Part shown: one piece after another, positions 5,558-14,644 of the stretch
Layout of the letters: the number at the start of each line of letters is the position of its first letter
How positions within the stretch are numbered: the stretch's first letter is position 1
Source of the DNA: an uncultured Oscillospiraceae bacterium
Lineage (GTDB): Bacteria; Bacillota; Clostridia; Oscillospirales; Acutalibacteraceae
DNA: 27,407 bases
Assembly (NCBI GenBank): GCA_959601025.1
Contig: CAUGOD010000037.1
Span: 1-27,407, forward strand
Direction of reading: 5' to 3'
The notes under the pieces: generated by a model
Databases searched by the model: none
What the model was told of the DNA's origin: nothing
Seen by the model: the letters and a program-made list of their open reading frames with translations, nothing else
Translations under genes and position numbers: made by a program

Positions 5558-7087
5558 ATGAAACGCAGTTCAAAGGTTGTCAGCGTGATCGATATCGGCT
5601 CCAGCTTTGTGCGGATGGGAATTTATCAGGCGGGCAAAAACGGAAACGCGGAAACGCTGGATATACTGGAGCACCCGACTCGTCTGGGACACGAGGTGTT
5701 TACCGAAGGCCGCATTCGAGTGGAAACAGTACGGGAATTGATCGCTGCTCTTCAGGGCTTTTCCCAGGTGATGAAAGAATACGGTGTGAGCGAATACCGT
5801 GCGGTCGCCACCACCGCCTTACGGGAGGCGGAGAACCGTCCATACGTCCTTGATCAGCTGAAAACACAGAACGGACTCACGGTCGGCGTGCTGGAGGATG
5901 GGGAAGAAAGCGCGCTGATGTATGGCGAACTGCTCCGTTCCCCGCTACTGAAAAAAAGCGCGCTGCTGGCGTATATCGGCACCGGCAGCGTCGGCGTCGC
6001 GGCGGCGGAGGAGGGGGCGATCATCCGCTGCAGCAGCATCCGCCTCGGCTTTATGAAGCTGGGCGAGATTCTGCGGGAGCTGGAGGATCAGACAACCCAT
6101 TTCCATGTGGTGCTGGAGGAATATGTGGAAACCCGTTTCCGCCGGCTGAACCGGCTGTTCGGCCGGTTTGGGATGGAACGGCTTCTCCTCACCGGGCGGG
6201 AGCTGGAAACCATCGCGCCCCTTTGCGGGGCGGAGGGAAAGCAGGGAGCGTATCTCCTTCGGCGGAATCAGCTGGACGCGCTGTATGATCGGATCAAGGA
6301 CCGAACCGTCGCCGCCGCCGCGCGGGAACTCTCCCTGCCGGAGGAAACCGCCGGGCAGGTGCTTCCCATGCTGGCGATCTACCGGAAGATTCTGAGCCTG
6401 ACCCGCGCGGAGGAGATCGTCGCTCCCTGCATGGACCTGATGGATCTCCTGGCAGCGCAGCTGCTTATGCCGGCCAGGAAACAGGAGTTCGAGGCCGCGC
6501 AGCGGAATGGCGCGCTCTCCTGCGCGCGGCGGCTGGCTTCCTTCCGCCATGCTGACGTGTCCCATGCGGAACGGACGGCAAACTATGCCGTATTGCTTTT
6601 TGACAAGCTGAAAAAGCTGCATGGGATCAGCGCCAAACGCCGTACCTTGCTGGAGTGCGCCGCTCTTCTCCATGAAATTGGGGAAAACGTGAATGTGAAA
6701 AGCGCGGCGGACGCGGCTTATGACCTGATCCGGCAGTCCTATATTTATGGCTTGAGCGAGGAGGAGACCGTTCTGACGGCGGAGATCGCCCGTTACGCGG
6801 GCGGGGACGGGGCGCTCCGTTCGCCGAAGCAGCCCCTTTCGGAAAAGCAGCGGCTGCTGGTGGATAAGCTGGCGGCTATCCTGATGCTGTCGAACGCGCT
6901 GGACGAATCCCACGCCGGGAAGGTAACGGAACTGAAGCTCCGGCTGGATGAGAAGACGCTGACTGTCACCGCCCAGTCGGATGGGGAAATGCTGCTGGAA
7001 AAATGGGCGTTCGGCGAATGCGCGCCCTTCTTCGAGGATGTGTTCGGCATCCGTCCGGTTTTGGTTAACCGGAGCCGGCTTCTGTAG
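5558..7087 (+). CDS. Ppx/GppA family phosphatase-like protein
   Basis: A 509-residue Ppx/GppA protein: an ASKHA-fold N-terminal half and an HD-like C-terminal half, as in long exopolyphosphatases. The first phosphate loop is VIDIGSSFVRMGIY (Asp12), and GEESALMYGEL (from 115) contains the usual catalytic Glu. The second loop, normally DIGGGSTEL, reads YIGTGSVGV (from Tyr139), so its Asp and Glu are missing. The C-terminal HD-like motif is LLHEIGENVNV. It lies 41 bases before ppk, which points to polyphosphate or (p)ppGpp turnover, but the altered loop makes hydrolysis uncertain. ATG 5558 was chosen over ATG 5546 because GGAAGG abuts 5546 and is better spaced from 5558. Confidence 0.85.
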   Translation: MKRSSKVVSVIDIGSSFVRMGIYQAGKNGNAETLDILEHPTRLGHEVFTEGRIRVETVRELIAALQGFSQVMKEYGVSEYRAVATTALREAENRPYVLDQLKTQNGLTVGVLEDGEESALMYGELLRSPLLKKSALLAYIGTGSVGVAAAEEGAIIRCSSIRLGFMKLGEILRELEDQTTHFHVVLEEYVETRFRRLNRLFGRFGMERLLLTGRELETIAPLCGAEGKQGAYLLRRNQLDALYDRIKDRTVAAAARELSLPEETAGQVLPMLAIYRKILSLTRAEEIVAPCMDLMDLLAAQLLMPARKQEFEAAQRNGALSCARRLASFRHADVSHAERTANYAVLLFDKLKKLHGISAKRRTLLECAALLHEIGENVNVKSAADAAYDLIRQSYIYGLSEEETVLTAEIARYAGGDGALRSPKQPLSEKQRLLVDKLAAILMLSNALDESHAGKVTELKLRLDEKTLTVTAQSDGEMLLEKWAFGECAPFFEDVFGIRPVLVNRSRLL

Positions 7088-7128
7088 CCGGCCTGCGCGC
7101 CAAATGATTATGGAAAGGCGGGAACCCT

Positions 7129-9210
7129 GTGAAAAACAAATCCCCGGCGGGGCGGCAGACCGTTCCGTATTTTATCAACCGCGAGCTGAGCTGGCTGGAC
7201 TTCAACGCCCGTGTGCTGGAGGAAGCTTACGAAAAGGATAATCCTGTGTTGGAACGATGCAAATTCCTCGGCATCACCGCCTCCAATCTGGACGAATTTT
7301 TTATGGTGCGGGTCGCCGGCGTGCGGGAGCAGGTTCGTTCCGGGTACAAAGAGCCGGACGCCGCCGGGCTGACCCCGGCCGAGCAGCTCCGGCTTCTCAG
7401 TGAGAAAATCCATGCGTTTACCGAAAAGCAGTATAACTGCCTGCACCGTTCCCTGATCCCGCTGCTCCGGCAGCACGACATTTTCTTGCTGAGGGAGGAG
7501 GAACTAGACGAACGGCAGAAGGAATTTGTGGATACTTATTTCGAGAACGTGCTTTTTCCTGTCCTTACCCCGCTGGCGGTGGACCGGAGCCGCCCCTTTC
7601 CGATGCTGCTCAACAAGAGCCTGAATCTCGCCGTCCGGCTTGAAAGGGAAGAGGAGACCGCCTTTGCGGTGGTACAGGTTCCTTCCATCCTGCCCCGGCT
7701 GGTGGAGCTTCCCTGTGAGCATGGAAAGAGCTTCCTGCCGCTGGAATGCATCCTGACTCGTCACCTGGAGGATTTGTTTGAGCTGCACCGCATCCAGGCT
7801 TCGGCGGCCTTCCGGGTGACCCGGAACGGTGACCTCGCCATCGACGAGGAGGCGGAGGACCTGCTGATCGAGATTCAGGAATCCATCAAAAAGCGGAAGC
7901 GGGGCCGTCCCGTCCGGCTGGAGCTGACCCGTCACTGTGACCCGGAGCTGCGGGAGTTCCTGGTGGATATGCTCCGGGTGGAGGAGCCGGACATTTACGA
8001 GGAGACCGGTCCGCTGGACCTGACTTTCTGCTTCCGTCTGAGCTCGCTGGACGATTCCCTGCGGCTTGCTCCGATCGAGCCGGTCCCTGCCGCCGATTTC
8101 ATCGGCTGGGACGATCCCTTTGCCGCGATTCGGGAGCGGGATCGTTTCGTCCATCACCCGTATGAGAGCTTTGACGCGGTGGTGGATTTTGTCCGCGCCG
8201 CTGCGGAGGACCCCGATGTGCTCGCCATTAAACAGACTCTGTACCGGGTGAGCGGCCATTCCCCCATCATTGCCGCCCTGATCCGTGCGGCCGAAAACGG
8301 CAAGCAGGTTACCGTGCTGGTGGAGCTGAAGGCGCGGTTTGACGAGGAAAACAATATTCATTGGGCGCTGAAGCTGGAGGAAGCCGGATGCCATGTGGTG
8401 TACGGCCTTGCCGGACTGAAGACCCACTGTAAAATCCTTCTGGTGGTCCGTCGGGAGGAGGACGGCCTTCGCCGGTATGTCCACCTTGGCACCGGGAACT
8501 ACAACGATTCCACCGCCCGCCAGTATACCGACATGGGGATGTTCACCTGCCGGGAAAGCTTCGGCGCGGACGCCTCGTCCCTTTTCAACGTGCTGACCGG
8601 GTACTCCCGCCCGCCGCGGTATAATCGGCTGGTCGCCGCGCCGGACGGCCTGCGTCCCTTCTTCTATGAGCGGATCGCCCAGGAGATTGAAAATGTCCGC
8701 CGGGGACTGCCCGCCGGAATTTTTGCCAAGGTGAATTCTCTCGCCGATCCGGCGATGGTGGCCAAGCTGTACGAAGCGTCTGAGGCCGGGGTGCCGATCA
8801 CGCTGGTGGTACGGGGCATCTGCTGCCTGACGCCCGGCGTTCCCGGCGTGAGCGGAAACATCACCGTGCTCAGCCTGGTCGGCCAGCTGCTGGAGCACAG
8901 CCGGATTTTCCGCTTTGAAAACGGCGGGAACCCGAAGCTGTACCTGGGCAGTGCGGACTGGATGCCCCGCAACCTCGACCGTCGGGTGGAGCTGGTCTTC
9001 CCGGTGGAGGACGAGCGCATCCGGGAGCGGGTAGAGGAAGTGATCCGCCTTACCACCGAGGATACGGTGAACGCCCGGATGGAGGATCGGGAGGGGAAGT
9101 ACGCCTTCAAGGACATGCGGAAGAACGACGAATTGAACTGTCAGCTCGAGCTTTCCCGCCGCGCCCGGGCGGCGTCAAAAAAAGCGCAGGAGGAACAGGG
9201 CGTGGAATAA
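7129..9210 (+). CDS. ppk1: Polyphosphate kinase 1
   Basis: A 693-residue PPK1 of normal length. It reversibly transfers the gamma-phosphate of ATP to inorganic polyphosphate. The N-terminal domain shows FINRELSWLDFNARVLEEA (residues 12-30) and FLGITASNLDEFFMVRVAG, hallmarks of the family. In the two PLD-like catalytic domains, His433 (GLKTHCK) corresponds to the autophosphorylated histidine, His435 of E. coli PPK, and His452 (VHLGTGNYND) to His454. The SADWMPRNLDRRVE motif near the C-terminus is also present. The start is GTG at 7129 with AAAGGCGGG upstream; a lysine/alanine-rich tail ends the protein. It is co-transcribed with the Ppx-like gene. This is one of the most secure calls in the window. 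Confidence 0.97.
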   Translation: MKNKSPAGRQTVPYFINRELSWLDFNARVLEEAYEKDNPVLERCKFLGITASNLDEFFMVRVAGVREQVRSGYKEPDAAGLTPAEQLRLLSEKIHAFTEKQYNCLHRSLIPLLRQHDIFLLREEELDERQKEFVDTYFENVLFPVLTPLAVDRSRPFPMLLNKSLNLAVRLEREEETAFAVVQVPSILPRLVELPCEHGKSFLPLECILTRHLEDLFELHRIQASAAFRVTRNGDLAIDEEAEDLLIEIQESIKKRKRGRPVRLELTRHCDPELREFLVDMLRVEEPDIYEETGPLDLTFCFRLSSLDDSLRLAPIEPVPAADFIGWDDPFAAIRERDRFVHHPYESFDAVVDFVRAAAEDPDVLAIKQTLYRVSGHSPIIAALIRAAENGKQVTVLVELKARFDEENNIHWALKLEEAGCHVVYGLAGLKTHCKILLVVRREEDGLRRYVHLGTGNYNDSTARQYTDMGMFTCRESFGADASSLFNVLTGYSRPPRYNRLVAAPDGLRPFFYERIAQEIENVRRGLPAGIFAKVNSLADPAMVAKLYEASEAGVPITLVVRGICCLTPGVPGVSGNITVLSLVGQLLEHSRIFRFENGGNPKLYLGSADWMPRNLDRRVELVFPVEDERIRERVEEVIRLTTEDTVNARMEDREGKYAFKDMRKNDELNCQLELSRRARAASKKAQEEQGVE

Positions 9211-9296
9211 TGAATGCGGCTGATCTCATTGCGATTTAGGTTTCTCGCATTTTCGTGAGAAGGTCTACCGCCAGAGCGACAGAAAAGGGGGTTAGT

Positions 9297-10097
9297 ATGC
9301 AGTCGGACAGGCAGAAGAACGCGGACCGCTTTAAAGGCTTTGCAGACGTGTACGACCAGGCGCGGCCTTCGGTGCCGCGCTATCCGGTGGAGGTCGTTTG
9401 CCGGTATCTGGGCAAAAATCCGGAAACCGTGGTGGATCTGGGGTGCGGCACCGGCCTTTCCACCGTGATCTGGGAAGCGGTGAGCGACCGGGTGATCGGT
9501 GTGGAGCCGAGCGGCGACATGCTGGCCGTCGCGGAGAGGAAAAGCAATGAAAAAATTGCCTTTCGGCAGGCTTTCGCAAACGAAACCGGCCTTCCGGCGG
9601 AATGTGCGGACGCAGTGATCTGTTCCCAGTCCTTCCATTGGATGGAGCCGGTCTCCACCCTGCGGGAGGTGGATCGGCTTCTGAGGCCGGGCGGCGTGTT
9701 TGCGACCATCGACTGCGACTGGCCGCCGGTAGCCGATTGGCGGGCGGAAAAGGAATACATGCGGCTGTATGCCCGAGTGAGGGAACTGGAAGAGGCCCTG
9801 CCGGAGGTGAAGGAGACCTTCGTGCGGTACCCCAAGGACCGGCATCTTAGCAATATCCGGGAGAGCGGGGATTTCCGTTACAGCCGGGAGCTCCTGTTCT
9901 CCAACACGGAGTCCTGCACCGCCGACCGGCTTATCCGTCTCCTTCTCAGCCAGGGAAGCCTGCAGACGATCCTGAAAAAAGCTCCTGACCGGATCGTTCC
10001 CGAGCTCGAGACGTTTCAGAAAACCGTCCGGGAGCTTCTGGGGAATCGGGAGTTTTCCGTCGACTTCTGTTACCGGATGCGGGTGGGGATTAAGTAG
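9297..10097 (+). CDS. Class I SAM-dependent methyltransferase
   Basis: A 266-residue Rossmann-fold methyltransferase. Motif I VVDLGCGTGLST (residues 44-55) binds SAM, the acidic end of strand 2 is VIGVEPSGDML, and the motif IV/post-IV region is DAVICSQSFHWMEP, followed by REVDRLLRPGGVFA. The pattern is that of methyltransferase domain 11/25 proteins acting on small molecules or lipids; the substrate cannot be read from sequence. The start ATG 9297 follows AAAAGGGGG. It lies 86 bases after ppk with only a weak hairpin between them, so part of its transcription may come from the ppk operon. No membrane segment or signal peptide. Confidence 0.85.
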   Translation: MQSDRQKNADRFKGFADVYDQARPSVPRYPVEVVCRYLGKNPETVVDLGCGTGLSTVIWEAVSDRVIGVEPSGDMLAVAERKSNEKIAFRQAFANETGLPAECADAVICSQSFHWMEPVSTLREVDRLLRPGGVFATIDCDWPPVADWRAEKEYMRLYARVRELEEALPEVKETFVRYPKDRHLSNIRESGDFRYSRELLFSNTESCTADRLIRLLLSQGSLQTILKKAPDRIVPELETFQKTVRELLGNREFSVDFCYRMRVGIK

Positions 10098-10185
10098 AGA
10101 GCCAAGGAGAAATCTCCTGGCCATGTCGGGAAGTCAGATGGAGGATGGCATTTATCCCCCCAATATACAGGAAGTGGTGTGAGCG

Positions 10186-10881
10186 ATGAAAATACATAAC
10201 TTTTCCGACTTCTGCACCGCGTTGAACGTCTGCGGCTTTTCCATGGGCGGCGGCAATCCGAAGGGGATTTTTGCGGTAATTCCCTATAGCCGGCCAGAAC
10301 AGGAGCCGCCGGATTCGCCGATTCAATGGCATACCGGCGATGCGGAAACCGATCCGTGGGAGTGGCGTATGCGCGTACTGGAAGAACGGGAGGATATCGC
10401 CTATTCCAAGGTCTTTTTCCGCACAAGCGGATATATCACCAAAGAGTGGTATCCCTATTTTTACGCGGTACGCAGAAAAGGTGAAAGCGTTGAGGAGGCC
10501 TATGAAAGCGGGACATTGAGCCAAACCGCCAAACGAATTTATGACATTATCTCCGAAAATGGCGAAACGGCATTCCATGAAATCAAGCGGATCGGCGGTT
10601 TTTCCAAAGAGGATAATTCGAAGTTCGATCGGGCGCTCGTTGAATTGCAGATGCGCCTGTGTATCACCATGTGCGGCAGAGCGCAGAAGATAAACCAATA
10701 CGGTGAGGGTTATGGCTGGAGCAGCACGGTGTTTACCACGGTGGAGGATTTCTGGAGCAAGCGTGCGGCTGTTCTGCCCGCCTTCGATCCGGCGGAAAGC
10801 TATGAAAAAATCAAGGCGCAGATCATAAAGCTGAATTCGGAAGCGGATAGGAAAAAGATGGATCAGTTTATAAGAGGCTAA
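10186..10881 (+). CDS. AlkZ-related protein
   Basis: A 231-residue protein that resembles the short clostridial 'AlkZ-related' group. Features are an N-terminal NFSDFCTALNVCGF, then QWHTGDAETDPWEWRMRVLEE (about 47-68), YSKVFFRTSGYITKEWYPYF and a winged-helix-like second half with LSQTAKRIYDIISENG and FDRALVELQMRL. True AlkZ/YcaQ glycosylases are about 350-400 residues and unhook interstrand crosslinks; this one lacks much of the tandem winged-helix array, so a DNA-repair function is not certain. It is also less GC-rich than its neighbours. The ATG at 10186 follows AGGAAGTGG. A strong bidirectional terminator lies downstream. Confidence 0.65.
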   Translation: MKIHNFSDFCTALNVCGFSMGGGNPKGIFAVIPYSRPEQEPPDSPIQWHTGDAETDPWEWRMRVLEEREDIAYSKVFFRTSGYITKEWYPYFYAVRRKGESVEEAYESGTLSQTAKRIYDIISENGETAFHEIKRIGGFSKEDNSKFDRALVELQMRLCITMCGRAQKINQYGEGYGWSSTVFTTVEDFWSKRAAVLPAFDPAESYEKIKAQIIKLNSEADRKKMDQFIRG

Positions 10882-10900
10882 GCGTTGGCGCGGTGTAGAA

Positions 10901-10940
10901 TAAAACAGCAATCCGAAAAGGCTTTCGGATTGCTGTTTTA
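10901..10940. terminator. Bidirectional terminator between converging genes
   Basis: A perfect 18-bp stem (10901-10918 with 10923-10940) surrounds the loop AGGC and begins and ends with TAAAAC/GTTTTA, giving a U tract on both strands. It separates the AlkZ-related gene from the converging YycJ-like gene. Confidence 0.9.
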
Positions 10941-10972
10941 TGGTTTTTATTGCTTCCACGACCCGGCAAACG

Positions 10973-11764
10973 CTACAAAACCATCACCGGCGCGTCGGCA
11001 TTGCGGGGGGCGACGGTGAGAAGATAGTCCTTTCCTTCGTGAAGCCCTGCCCGATCGAGCGCGGCCCGGGCGGTGCCGTAGGCAAGGTCGGGGAAGTTGT
11101 TCTCCCGGCTCAAATGGCCGAGCACGAAGCGGGTGGAGCCGTTCTGCGCCAGAAACGGAAGCTCCGCCGCGCAGCAATCGTTGCTCAGATGTCCCCGCTC
11201 CCCCAGAATGCGACGTTTGAGCACATAGGGATACGGCCCGTTTTCCAGCATCCGCACATCGTGATTGGACTCCAGCAGCACGAGATCACAGCCGACCAGC
11301 GCGCCGCGGATGGCGTCAGTCATACAGCCGGTGTCCGTGGCGACGGCAAGAGTGCGGCCGTCCGCCATATGTATACGGAAGCCGAGGCTTTCCCGGCTGT
11401 CGTGGGAAGTGTGGAAGGGGAGAACATACATCCCCGCCGCCTCCACGCCGTCATCCGATATCACCTCGAAGTCGCTGCCTTCTCCCAGAATCTGCATTTC
11501 CACCAGCGCGTCGAGGGTGCCGGCGGAGGCATATACCTTGTAGCCGTACCGCTTGGCCAGCACCCGCAGTCCGGAAACGTGGTCGGTATGCTCATGGGTG
11601 ACGAAGACGGCCTGAATGGACCGGGGATCGATCTCCCGTTCGTTCAGCGCACACTCGATCCGCCGGGCGCTTACGCCGGTGTCCACCAATACGCCGCCCG
11701 AAGCCGAGCCGATATAGGTACAATTTCCGCTGCTGCCGCTGAACAGCGGACAAAAACGCGCCAT
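10973..11764 (-). CDS. yycJ: YycJ/WalJ-type metallo-beta-lactamase fold hydrolase
   Basis: A 263-residue MBL-fold protein. It opens with FCPLFSGSSGNCTYIG, typical of the YycJ/WalJ group, and has the metal motif THEHTDH (His57, His59, Asp61, His62), then PFHTSHD and VATDTGC, giving later metal ligands, and VLGHLSRENN near the C-terminus. The family is a putative nuclease or phosphodiesterase linked in other Firmicutes to the WalRK two-component system and cell-wall homeostasis; here no walRK genes are near and its neighbour is murA. ATG 11764 was chosen because the family begins at about MxRF; an in-frame ATG four codons earlier lies almost on top of the GGAAAGG ribosome site. Confidence 0.88.
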   Translation of the reverse strand: MARFCPLFSGSSGNCTYIGSASGGVLVDTGVSARRIECALNEREIDPRSIQAVFVTHEHTDHVSGLRVLAKRYGYKVYASAGTLDALVEMQILGEGSDFEVISDDGVEAAGMYVLPFHTSHDSRESLGFRIHMADGRTLAVATDTGCMTDAIRGALVGCDLVLLESNHDVRMLENGPYPYVLKRRILGERGHLSNDCCAAELPFLAQNGSTRFVLGHLSRENNFPDLAYGTARAALDRAGLHEGKDYLLTVAPRNADAPVMVL

Positions 11765-11812
11765 TTGTCTTCCCATGCCTTTCCATAAGCATCCGGTATA
11801 TAACGGGTAATC

Positions 11813-11838
11813 AAAAGCCGCGCCGGGATCGGCGCGGC
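11813..11838 (-). terminator. Terminator after murA
   Basis: A perfect 9-bp all-GC stem GCCGCGCCG/CGGCGCGGC with a 4-base loop, followed on the minus strand by TTTTGATTA. Some read-through into the YycJ-like gene is likely, since no separate clear promoter is seen. Confidence 0.7.
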
Positions 11839-11923
11839 CGATTGGCTGTACCGGCGCGTTTCGGCGGCGGCTCTTCCTGTTTCTTCTGAATTTTGTAAAG
11901 TCGCGCGGCGCGGGTTTTATCCG

Positions 11924-13210
11924 TTACAGCGCGGTCCGTACGGCGGTTTCGGGGACGCTTATCCGGCGGATATCCGCCCCAAGGGCGCGCATTTTTTCCA
12001 CCACGCATTCATACCCGCGTTCGATAAATTGAATATCCTCGATTTCGGTAGTGCCGCGGGCGATCAGTCCGGCAATCACCATCGCGATGCCGGCCCGCAG
12101 GTCGGTGGCGCGCACCGGGGCGGCGGTCAGGTGATCCACCCCCTGGAAGACGGCGACCTTGCCGTCCACCTGCGCCTGCGCGCCCATCCGCCGAAGCTCG
12201 TCCACATACCGGAAGCGGTTGTCGAAGATACTTTCGGTAAGGATACTGGTGCCGTCCGCCACCGTGAGCAGCACCGAAATCTGGGGCTGCATATCGGTGG
12301 GAAAGCCGGGATGGTACATCGTCTTTACGTTGCAGTGGAGCAGCGGCCCGGTCCGGGAAACGCGGATGGCGTCGTCGTATTCCTCCACCAGGACGCCCAT
12401 TTCCTCCAGCTTAGCGGAGATGGATTCCAGATGCTTCGGGATCACGCCCCGCACCAGCACGTTTCCGCCGGTGGCTGCGGCCGCCACCATATAGGAGCCG
12501 GCCTCAATCTGGTCGGGGATGATGGCGTACGACGCGCCGTGCAGTGCCTCTACCCCGTGGATTTTGATTACATCGGTGCCCGCGCCGCGGATGTCCGCCC
12601 CCATGGAGTTGAGGAAGTTTGCCAGGTCGACGATATGCGGCTCCTTCGCCGCATTTTCAATGATCGTGGTGCCCCGCGCCTTGACGGCGGCGAGCATAAT
12701 GTTGGCCGTTGCGCCGACCGAAGCCATGTCGAGGTATACCGAATTGCCGACCAGGCGGTCGGCGTTTACTTCGATCATGCCGCTTTCCATCGGCATGACC
12801 TCCGCCCCCAGGGCGGTAAAGCCCTTCAGGTGCTGGTCGATCGGCCGCACGCCGAAGTTGCAGCCGCCCGGCATGGAGACCCGGGCGGTGTTGAACCGGC
12901 CGAGCAGCGCGCCCAGAAAATAATACGACCCGCGCATCAGGCGTGCCAGTTCATGCGGCACTTCACGCTTGTTAATCGGTCGGGGATCAATTTCCACCGT
13001 GTGCTTATTCACAGGGCGGATCACCGCGCCAAGCAGGTCCAGGATACGCAGGGTGGTTGTTACATCGGCAATATCGGGTATATTTTCAATACGGCAAACG
13101 CCGTCGGCAAGAATCGTCGCAGGAAGAATGGCAACGACCGCGTTCTTGGCGCCGCTGATTTCCACTTCGCCAACAAGACGGCAGCCGCCGGTTACGAGAA
13201 TTTTATCCAA
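11924..13210 (-). CDS. murA: UDP-N-acetylglucosamine 1-carboxyvinyltransferase
   Basis: A 428-residue MurA. It catalyses the first committed step of peptidoglycan synthesis, transferring enolpyruvate from PEP to UDP-GlcNAc in the cytosol. Seen: EISGAKNAV (residues 17-25, with the substrate Lys/Asn pair), RGSYYFLGALLGRF, the active-site loop MPGGCNFGVRPIDQH with Cys117 (target of fosfomycin), and FPTDMQPQ with the conserved Asp. Because Cys117 is present, the enzyme is predicted to be fosfomycin-sensitive at this residue. The start codon is TTG at 13210, giving DKILVTGG, with AGGGGAG 9 bases upstream; no ATG fits. A TTGGTT/TATAAT promoter lies at 13244-13272. Confidence 0.97.
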   Translation of the reverse strand: MDKILVTGGCRLVGEVEISGAKNAVVAILPATILADGVCRIENIPDIADVTTTLRILDLLGAVIRPVNKHTVEIDPRPINKREVPHELARLMRGSYYFLGALLGRFNTARVSMPGGCNFGVRPIDQHLKGFTALGAEVMPMESGMIEVNADRLVGNSVYLDMASVGATANIMLAAVKARGTTIIENAAKEPHIVDLANFLNSMGADIRGAGTDVIKIHGVEALHGASYAIIPDQIEAGSYMVAAAATGGNVLVRGVIPKHLESISAKLEEMGVLVEEYDDAIRVSRTGPLLHCNVKTMYHPGFPTDMQPQISVLLTVADGTSILTESIFDNRFRYVDELRRMGAQAQVDGKVAVFQGVDHLTAAPVRATDLRAGIAMVIAGLIARGTTEIEDIQFIERGYECVVEKMRALGADIRRISVPETAVRTAL

Positions 13211-13243
13211 ATCGGCCCACTCCCCTAGAATTTTAACATTCCT

Positions 13244-13272
13244 ATTATACCACCGACTTCGGGAAAAACCAA
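13244..13272 (-). promoter_or_regulatory. Promoter of murA
   Basis: On the minus strand, -35 TTGGTT (13267-13272), a 17-bp spacer and a perfect -10 TATAAT (13244-13249), 34 bases upstream of the TTG start. Confidence 0.75.
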
Positions 13273-13410
13273 GCCTAATTTTTTCACTATCGCTGAGAAT
13301 ACAAAAATGATTTTATGCAAATTCATCAATCGCATTTTTGACGCAAAAGGATAGCCACGATGCGAAAAACGGCGCGTTGAAAAGGGGAAAAACGTCGAGA
13401 AAAAGGCCGG

Positions 13411-14484
13411 TCAGTCGCCGAAGGAGGCGCCGATGTCCCGGGCGGCGCGGATGACCTCCGAATCCGCGGGGACGGTTTTCAGCTTTCCGGCGACCTCCTC
13501 CAGAGGGACGGGAACGATTTCGTCGTTAATGATCGCGCACATATAGCCGAATTTCCCTTCCCGGATCAGGCCGGCGGCCGCCGCGCCCAGACGGGTCGCG
13601 AGCACACGGTCATACGGACAGGGCGGGCCGCCCCGCTGGTAATGGCCGGGGACGCAGACGCGGGTTTCCGCGCCGACGTAAGGCTCCAGCTCCTTGGCGA
13701 TACGGTAGGAGATCGAGGGATAGGGCTCGGCGGCGCGGGCGGCGGCCAGCGCCTTTTTGCCAAGCTTCGCCTCCGCCTTGGAAAGCGCGCCCTCCGCTAC
13801 GGCGAGAATGGAAAACGCCTTTCCCTGCCGGCGGCGCTGGTCGATCGCCTTGCCGACCTTTTTGATATCGTACGGAATTTCGGGCAGCAGGATGATGTCC
13901 GCGCCCGCGGCCACTCCGGCGTACAGCGTCAGCCAGCCGACCTTATGACCCATCAGTTCCACGATGAATACCCGGCCGTGGGAGGTCGCGGTGGTATGGA
14001 TATAGTCGATGACGTTTGCTCCCACGTCCACCGCGCTCTGGAAGCCGAAGGTCATGTCGGTGCCCCACAGGTCGTTGTCAATGGTCTTGGGCAGGGTCAC
14101 CACGTTTACGCCGTTTTCCCGCAGGAGGTTGGCGGTTTTATGGGTGCCGTTGCCGCCCATAATCACCAGGCAGTCCAGCTTGAGCCTGGCAACGGTTTTC
14201 AGCATGGCGGCGACCTTGTCCACGCCGTCCTCCTCCACCACCCGCATCCGCTTAAAGGGCTGGCGGGAGGTGCCGAGCACCGTGCCGCCTAGCGTGAGGA
14301 TACCGGAAAAATCCTCCGCCTTCATGGCGCGGGCCTTTCCCTCGATTAGGCCGCGGTAGCCGTCCAAAATTCCGTAAATTTCTATGTCGTCAAACGATTC
14401 GTACAATGCGCGGGCCACGCCGCGGATCGCCGCGTTGAGGCCCTGACAGTCTCCGCCGCTGGTGAGAATTCCCACTCGGAGCAT
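13411..14484 (-). CDS. pfkA: 6-phosphofructokinase (mixed-substrate group)
   Basis: A 357-residue phosphofructokinase, the committing step of glycolysis. Seen: ILTSGGDCQGLNAAIRG (residues 6-22), GGNGTHKTA (110-118), LPKTIDNDLWGTD (131-143) with catalytic Asp136, and PGHYQRGGPPCPYDR near the C-terminus. Gly at the position equivalent to Gly104 of E. coli Pfk points to ATP, but the usual Asp103 is Asn and Lys133 replaces Gly124, a feature of PPi-dependent and mixed (group III) enzymes. The phosphoryl donor therefore cannot be settled from sequence. The start ATG 14484 lies about 80 bases after a TTGTAT/TATACT promoter. It stands upstream of murA but is separated from it by murA's own promoter. 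Confidence 0.93.
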   Translation of the reverse strand: MLRVGILTSGGDCQGLNAAIRGVARALYESFDDIEIYGILDGYRGLIEGKARAMKAEDFSGILTLGGTVLGTSRQPFKRMRVVEEDGVDKVAAMLKTVARLKLDCLVIMGGNGTHKTANLLRENGVNVVTLPKTIDNDLWGTDMTFGFQSAVDVGANVIDYIHTTATSHGRVFIVELMGHKVGWLTLYAGVAAGADIILLPEIPYDIKKVGKAIDQRRRQGKAFSILAVAEGALSKAEAKLGKKALAAARAAEPYPSISYRIAKELEPYVGAETRVCVPGHYQRGGPPCPYDRVLATRLGAAAAGLIREGKFGYMCAIINDEIVPVPLEEVAGKLKTVPADSEVIRAARDIGASFGD

Positions 14485-14573
14485 CGTTCCCCATCCCTTT
14501 CCCTTGCCGCTTTATCTGTCCTGGGGAAGCCGTTTGGTTCGGCGGCGTTTCCCCTGTTTTTTCCACAACGTTT

Positions 14574-14602
14574 AGTATAGACCAATTATCGGCAAAATAC
14601 AA
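14574..14602 (-). promoter_or_regulatory. Promoter of the phosphofructokinase gene
   Basis: On the minus strand, -35 TTGTAT (14597-14602), a 17-bp spacer and -10 TATACT (14574-14579). Confidence 0.7.
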
Positions 14603-14644
14603 GTTACACGGATGAAAAGCGGGGTTACAGCGTTGTTATTTTTT

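Noticed and set aside
7504..8898. Long minus-strand frame opposite ppk1
   Set aside because: Shadow of the PPK1 coding strand; no start signal and no family similarity.
12029..13228. 399-codon plus-strand frame opposite murA
   Set aside because: His/Gly/Val-rich shadow frame; murA on the other strand has all catalytic motifs.
13316..13400. Terminator of the phosphofructokinase gene
   Set aside because: CGCAT/ATGCG arms exist, but the loop is long and no U tract follows; too weak to list.
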